Positions 59,025 to 64,000 of a stretch of DNA of 64,000 bases are shown here, in pieces. Each line of letters begins with the position of its first letter. The first letter of the stretch is position 1. Made by a program: the position numbers and the translations under genes. Below the pieces are notes generated by a model, which saw nothing but the letters and a program-made list of their open reading frames with translations, was not told where the DNA came from and made no database searches. The stretch lies in NCBI GenBank assembly GCA_033026295.1, contig CM065176.1, positions 2,616,501 through 2,680,500 of the forward strand. The letters are read 5' to 3'. Source of the DNA: Channa striata. Lineage: Eukaryota; Chordata; Actinopteri; Anabantiformes; Channidae.

Positions 59025-61128
59025 GTGAGTTCATATCCACGGCCCTGACCTCCCGTCACGGAGCAGCTGCTCTTCACCAAACTGTGTCAACGGGCAGAGT
59101 CGTGCGTCACGGCGCATCTGGCGCCGACTTGACCCACTCGCGTTCTGCTGCGGGTCTGACTTCTTTGAACTGCGTCAAACTTTGCAGTTATTTCTTCCAT
59201 TTCACCAAAATGCATTCGTCACGTAGATTGTATGTGAATAATATCTTATTTCCGTCTGTAACACTTTCGATACGTGCGTCAGGTTCTCGCCATGATCCCG
59301 CCTAACTCCAACACGTACGCGTCGCTTCAGTTCGGACATAAATAGCATTTGGCCGAAACGTATACACCCTAAATGTTCAGCCCAGTGTGCACCACTTAGT
59401 ATTTATTAGTTAGTAATATTTCCAGATATGAGCGTTCAACTGTGACACTTAAGTAAGTTGTTGTAGTGGCTGTGCGCCCTGTTGAGCAGGTGTTAAATGA
59501 ATGACCTTGATATTAAACACAGTCACACAAAGAAAGTGTCTCAGCACAGTTACACAACCTGCTGAACAACTGTAGAATTAATCTATGAGCTCACCATAAC
59601 TAATAAACCAGAGCATTTTTCCTCGCTTATCTACTTGAACTAATATTATTTTTATTCTGTAGTTCTTTTTTTACATACTCTACATTTGTACATTCATTTA
59701 ATTTTTTTGCACATTACATCACATTAGTAAGTGCATTACTCTTGTTGTTTTCATTGCTTTTATTGCTTTATTATACTTGTGAGCTGTGTAACAATTAAAT
59801 TTCCCCTACGTGGGATAAATAAAGATTTTCCTCACCTTATTACTAGATAGTGACAACGATACAGGTTCAACCCACCTAAGGTGAATTATGGCCCGTGTAA
59901 CAGCACTTTGCACTTTGTGAAGAATTAGAACAATGTTAAAATGAAGCTATAGAAAAAATGTGTTTAGTTGTTCACATGTTTGACTTCAGTCTTTTATCAC
60001 GCGTAAATGATGTTTGTGTGGTAAAAGAATATGAATCCTGAAGTTCAACAAAACAATGTTACCTACGGACAAGACAACTCCATTCAATAGAAGAAAGATG
60101 CAGAAAAACTTGACATTGTTTGCAAATTCTAAACGGCATATATAGGATGTTATAGCGGCTTGTTTAGTGATTGTTTCAAAGTAAAACTGTTATACGTTTT
60201 AAGTTCATAAGGGAATATTTCTGGGAGACTGATAAAAATGACCATTCAGTCACTGGAGTCAGAGGTCAGGGGTTGCTGTCGTCCACCGATCCTACAGTTG
60301 TTGGTTCGATCCCCAGATGAGCATACAACATCTAATGCTGCACATACAGAATATGTACCTAAGCTGCTGTGATATTATAAATTATCTTATGGGTTTATTG
60401 AAGATATGAAGGGGAACCAGCTGCCCTTTCTAAATAGTGACCTGTGTTTTTTAATTATGTAAAATGTGTTCCCATGGTGAATCCCATACCCGAGGGCTGT
60501 ATGGAGCCCACACAGCATCTGCAGACAGTCTACACTGCTGCCAAAGTTGGAAGTGTACTTCTAAGCACATCAGCTGAAGGAATACTTTGTGCTAAAGCTG
60601 AACTAGTTGCCTCAAGCTGTAATTGAAAAATAGCTGTCACTGTCTCATTCGTACATTTCCCAAAAATTACTAATCACGTTTGCATTTTAGTTGTATAGGA
60701 ACCTACAGCAAATTCTAGGAGACAGGTGTGTTGATGTCCAGAAAATCAGGAAATTCTCAGGTTTTCGAAATTGCGCAGTTTCACGTCTTTTAGGGTCTGC
60801 ACAGCGAAGTCTGTGTGCTGTCCTCTCTGTCCAAGAGAACAATAAATGTAGTAGTGTCTGTCATATATCAGATGCTCACTCGCTGAAATCAAAGGGGAGG
60901 ACCATTAACTGTTTTCTTTCTTGCTTTAGAAAGAAAGTTTTAGGGGGAGCACTTTTATTTCCTTAGAGAAATAAAAGTGTCCTGAAATAAGGAATGTCGA
61001 TTGAACCATCTGTGTTTGTGTATAATCCTCAGGAACACGCGATAGCAATGGCAGCCATGTTTGTGACCATTATGGGTCCCTCTGGCTGGATTCTGTCTCA
61101 CCTGGAGGACTACAAGAAGAAGAAGTAG
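58917..61128 (+). CDS. cox8b: Cytochrome c oxidase subunit 8 (COX8B-like), complete, two exons
   Basis: Exons 58917-59024 and 61033-61128 give a 67-residue precursor, normal for subunit 8 (human COX8A 69, bovine COX8B 70). Subunit 8 is a small single-span nuclear-encoded subunit of respiratory complex IV in the mitochondrial inner membrane. Residues 1 to about 25 form an Arg-rich, acid-free presequence (SRLFRSALRTQL). The mature part starts near SKPAKNHIS, spans the membrane with AIAMAAMFVTIMGPSGWIL, and ends in the conserved SHLEDYKKKK. The PSGWILSHLE core is diagnostic. The SKPAK motif and DYKKK tail look more like COX8B than COX8A; the A/B assignment is the least certain part. Confidence 0.92.
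59680..59840 (+). mobile_element. Non-LTR retroposon 3' tail (copy 2)
   Basis: TTTTTTTGCACATTACATCA, TTGTGAGCTGTGTAACAATT and TTCCCCTACGTGGGATAAAT ending AAAGATTTTCCTCACCTTAT match the tail at 36725-36900. Confidence 0.5.
60250..60400 (+). mobile_element. tRNA-derived SINE fragment
   Basis: It has a strong B-box-like GTTGGTTCGATCCCCAG at about 60299-60315, in the same family as the copies at 19.4 and 61.9 kb. Truncated 3' part. Confidence 0.5.
61033..61128 (+). CDS. cox8b: COX8 exon 2 (membrane span and stop)
   Basis: The exon is 96 nt, with acceptor ATCCTCAG, in phase with exon 1. It encodes EHAIAMAAMFVTIMGPSGWI and LSHLEDYKKKK, then TAG at 61126-61128. The coding break just before the membrane span is usual for this gene family. 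Confidence 0.95.
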   Translation, partial: EHAIAMAAMFVTIMGPSGWILSHLEDYKKKK

Positions 61129-61298
61129 TAAAGGAGCAAAAACAGAAGAGGGAGACCAGAGGACCATTCCGGAGCTAATGGAGATGCCGAGCAGAAAGCC
61201 GGTCAGCCCTCTGTCCCTCCACCCTCTCCCCCTGAGTGCAGACCGCAGCTTTCTGATCTCTGAGAATGTATTTGTGCACCTCTCATCAGTCTCTTATG

Positions 61299-61304
61299 AA
61301 TAAA
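61299..61304 (+). terminator. cox8b: COX8 polyadenylation signal
   Basis: An AATAAA lies 171 nt after the stop codon, followed by GT-rich sequence (GGTCAGTGTGT), the expected layout for a short 3' UTR. A second AATAAA at 61378 is an alternative. Confidence 0.7.
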
Positions 61305-62690
61305 AATATGGTCAGTGTGTAGAAAACTGGGAGTGGTGCGTGCAGTGTGTTGGCAGACACAAGTATATTGAGCTGGAAATAAACATCCTTTTCCAGGTTA
61401 TGTTACCTGCACATACATTATTTTTAATTAGCAGATTATTTGTTTAGCTTTTTGCAAGCCCCAAAAATATAGAAAAATCATCAGAGCTTCCATGATGTAG
61501 TGGAATGACAGAGCAACTGGTATTTTCAAGGTCTTGACGATCGTTGCAGCATCTGCAGCATCCATTTTTTTGACTCCACAAATCACCAGAGCTTTCCAGG
61601 ATTAAAGTCAAACGGAGGAAGCTGGCTTTAGCTTCCTCCGACAGTGTTTGACATTTTTGTTGAAGCTTAAAAGACAATTTATTGAGTAAAGTTCTGTCAG
61701 TCATCTTATTAAAGTTATTGCCTAACATGTAATGCATAGTGGGGGGCAGAGTGAGTAGAAGAATGCATCAAAACCAAAAATGGGTACTACACAGAAAACC
61801 AGTGTCAGCTTAATGTAACCTGTACCTCAACTTTAAGTTGGTCATGGGCTACTAAAAAATGTTCATGCTATTTTGGGCGCAACAGCTAGTGCAGTCATTC
61901 ACACCCCCACAGTTGCTGGTTCAATCCCCAAATCCTGTGCTCACATTTCAAAGTGTCTTTGAGCAAGATACTGAACTCCCACATAGCTGCTCCGGGTGAG
62001 TGTTGGCCATCTACAATTTAATGGAGACACATTGGTTCAGTCCACTGATATGTGTCTCCTCGTTTCTTCAGCTGTATATTATCGTTATCACTCACACACT
62101 AAACTGCTGGGATTGTGTGAATGAGAAACGACAATGGAAAGTGCAGCATGTTTATGTGCAGTCCATTCACGCACAGCCACAGCGTGTACTGATTAACCAG
62201 CAGATAGTTCACCTTCGGAGCTCTGCTTTTACCTCCAACATAAGAAGTATGAGTTTACTGCATAACGTCTTCTCTAAAGTCTTGTTATTAATGTTTTATC
62301 CCACATAAGAAACAGAAAAGCTTCATGTGAACTGCTGGTTATGATGAACCTTGACAGACATGGAATTAGGCCCAGTAAAGCTAACAAACAACTAATGGAA
62401 AAAAACTTAAATAAATGATATTTCTTCCATACCTTCTATAAAGTATATGACCCCACTTGAACTGTGCTGACAGAAGTACAATATGTTTATGTCATATGTA
62501 GCTGCTCTAACTTTAACATATTAATACATTTTCATTTGAAGTGAAACAACCCAGATACAACCCCCAGTGTAGACTGCCAATGAGCAAGTTATCGTTAGAC
62601 TAAAAACTTCACGCCAGTACACTAAAAACAGTTAAGGCCAAGTGAAGTAGCGGAGAGAAGAAGAGAGGACTTTGGAGAAGATGTGACCAC
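61305..62690. other. Intergenic downstream of COX8
   Basis: Apart from a SINE fragment at 61.88-62.01 kb, no gene or named repeat was recognised. Short inverted sequence GCTTCCTCCG / CGGAGGAAGC occurs at 61612-61641. Confidence 0.55.
61880..62010 (+). mobile_element. tRNA-derived SINE fragment
   Basis: AGTTGCTGGTTCAATCCCCA gives a B-box-like core, followed by CAAAGTGTCTTTGAGCAAGA and TACTGAACTCCCACATAGCT, the conserved body of the same SINE family as at 19.4 and 60.3 kb. Confidence 0.6.
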
Positions 62691-63095
62691 CTCATTTGTG
62701 AAGCATATGTTGTGGGCATGCGTGTATGGCTGCCATGGGGACGGGTTCTCTTCTTTTAATTGATGATGTGACGGCTGACAACAGAGGTCGAATGTACTCT
62801 GACGTGTTTAGGGCTGTATTATCTGCCCAGATTCACCTAAGTCCCTCAGTTGGACAGTGTTTCACAGTGCAGATGGACCATAACATGAAAGTGACGCAAG
62901 ATTTTAAAGGCAAAATTGTTTAATGCTCTGCACAGGCAAAGTCTTTCCCACGACCTCACGCTCATCACTTGCTGAAGACAAAACACTGAAAAACAGCGGG
63001 ATGTGAAGAAAGCTGTAGTGGAGGCCTGGCACAGGATCACCGGGGAAGGAACCTGAATCCTGGTGATGCCTGTGGGTTTCAGACTTGAGCTACTT
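62690..63095 (+). mobile_element. Tc1/mariner transposase remnant
   Basis: The plus strand reads MGTGSLLLIDDVTADNRGRM, SDVFRAVLSAQIHLSP and FTVQMDHN then KVTQDF, corresponding to the region around the second catalytic Asp of a Tc1-like transposase. The usual D-N-D-P-K-H-T motif is disrupted. Further fragments in other frames (VKKAVVEAWHRIT) represent the C-terminal helix. Inactive. Confidence 0.65.
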
Positions 63096-63689
63096 AGTAA
63101 CTGTGAAATATTATGACAAACAATATTCTAACTAAATTTGTCAAAATACGTGGAATATGATGGTTGTAATTCTTACAAAATTCATCAATATTTCTGTCTA
63201 AATCTTCAAATGAAACCTGATACACTTTACACACTTTTTTTCAACATCAAATCCATTGTACTGAGATGTAAAATGTCTCTCACATTATCCACACTGCTCT
63301 CTGCACTGGACTCACTGATGGGAGACAAACGCTATCAAAGACCACCAAAGCAACTTTTCGTTGCACCTATGGCAGCCTCAATATTCATTGCATATACCAC
63401 ATCAATGTCACAATTCAAGTAGTAACGTAATGAGCAATATAATGAACTGCAAGTTTAATATTTATTTAAACCTTTTTCCAGAACAAGACACTTTCTTTAC
63501 GCAGGAATGAAAGTTGAACAAAAATTGAACAAACCGATTCCCAGCAGCAGAGGACCAGAAACTAATAAAGAGGGAAAGTGAAAAATAATCTGTGCAGACA
63601 GTGTCCTAAATGAAGGACACGTTCACCTTTTTCTAGTCTGTCTTCAAACAAAAGTCAGTGAACAACAGGTCAGCTGTGGCCTTTGTGTG

Positions 63690-63840
63690 TGGAGTTTGCG
63701 TGTACTTCCTGTACTTCCTGTACTTGGACGGGTTTCCTCCCACAATCCAAAGACATGCATGTTAGGTTAAGTGTGAGTGTGAATAGTTGTCTGTCTGTGA
63801 ATGTCGCTCTGTGTTGAGACAGACTGGCGTACGTCCATTC
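63690..63840 (+). mobile_element. SINE body fragment
   Basis: GGGTTTCCTCCCACAATCCA, AAGACATGCATGTTAGGTTA and AGTGTGAATAGTTGTCTGTC are a standard teleost SINE body. A TGTACTTCC triplet repeat precedes it. Confidence 0.5.
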
Positions 63841-63875
63841 ATGTGAACATGATATCTACTGATATCTACTTTGGG

Positions 63876-63909
63876 GGTCAGAGGTCAAAGGTTAAGGTCA
63901 CTGTGACCT
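63876..63909. promoter_or_regulatory. Nuclear-receptor half-site cluster with a perfect ERE palindrome
   Basis: AGGTCACTGTGACCT (63895-63909) is a perfect estrogen response element (AGGTCA n3 TGACCT). It directly follows AGGTCAAAGGTTA (63882-63894), a DR1-type pair used by HNF4/RXR/PPAR receptors. The context looks like an interspersed repeat, so function is not implied. Confidence 0.5.
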
Positions 63910-64000
63910 CACGTCTGTCCCATTCTTTTGAACACGATATTGCAGCCTTGAGGGAATTTGTTCTAATTCAACACAAGCATCCACACAAGGATGAGTTGTT

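Larger units (their letters stand above)
59025..61032 (+). other. cox8b: COX8 intron (2.0 kb)
   Basis: It contains a retroposon tail (59.68-59.84 kb) and a SINE copy (60.25-60.40 kb). The GC-richer first 300 nt continue the promoter-proximal composition. No other exon seen. Confidence 0.8.

Noticed and set aside
58829..59305. 158-codon plus-strand frame overlapping COX8 exon 1
   Set aside because: It is a shadow frame in the GC-richer promoter/first-exon region; the real frame is the COX8 presequence with a clear splice donor.
60295..60320. tRNA gene suggested by a B-box-like GGTTCGATCCC
   Set aside because: No A box or cloverleaf could be formed; the flanks match a SINE body found at two other places.
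1..64000. LRP6 instead of LRP5
   Set aside because: Residues that differ between the two (ANRRDVRL, EEAIKQT, TEIN.PDG, LSPVQPFYSCACPTGVQL) follow LRP5, and the neighbour is C11orf24 rather than MANSC1.
1..64000. CRISPR arrays, prophage, operons or other prokaryotic systems
   Set aside because: The only tandem array is a spacerless 14-bp minisatellite; genes are intron-bearing and vertebrate.

Overview
This window looks like genomic DNA from a teleost fish, probably a spiny-rayed one. It is AT-rich, has large intron-bearing genes, and is littered with the usual teleost repeats: L2, Rex1-type and other non-LTR retrotransposon debris, Tc1/mariner pieces, an hAT MITE, foldback MITEs and tRNA-derived SINEs. 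No prokaryotic, viral or CRISPR feature was seen.

Three protein-coding genes can be supported. (1) Positions 1129-31415, minus strand: the 5' part of lrp5, the Wnt co-receptor. Eleven coding exons (533 codons) cover the signal peptide, the first beta-propeller, the first EGF-like module and most of the second propeller; the gene runs off the left edge of the window. Exon sizes match the human exons as I recall them, except that human exons 2, 3 and 6 are cut by four additional short introns, and a 7-residue insertion sits at one of the new junctions. (2) Positions 48491-53324, minus strand: the orthologue of human C11orf24, a small mucin-like type I membrane protein, recognised from its transmembrane segment and C-terminal tail. 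(3) Positions 58917-61128, plus strand: a two-exon cytochrome c oxidase subunit 8 gene, more like the COX8B type than COX8A.

Layout: 1-31.4 kb is lrp5 (first intron about 13.9 kb), with a GC-rich promoter/exon 1 region at about 30.8-31.6 kb. 31.6-48.3 kb is intergenic and repeat-rich, with a 14-bp minisatellite, a TA palindrome, an hAT MITE and a long foldback MITE. 48.3-55 kb is the C11orf24 gene and its probable 5' region. 55.5-57.7 kb is a degraded L2 element. 58.4-61.4 kb is the COX8 gene with CRE and NRF-1-like motifs upstream. 61.4-64 kb is intergenic with SINE and Tc1 remnants and a repeat-borne perfect estrogen-response-element palindrome.

The C11orf24-lrp5 neighbourhood is the known 11q13-type synteny block. 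It parallels MANSC1-LRP6 on human 12p13, which supports the lrp5 (not lrp6) call. I found no convincing new biological system. The most interesting points are the lrp5 exon splitting, the uORF overlapping the lrp5 start, the hairpin-forming MITE just downstream of the C11orf24 stop, and nested or clean transposon insertions.
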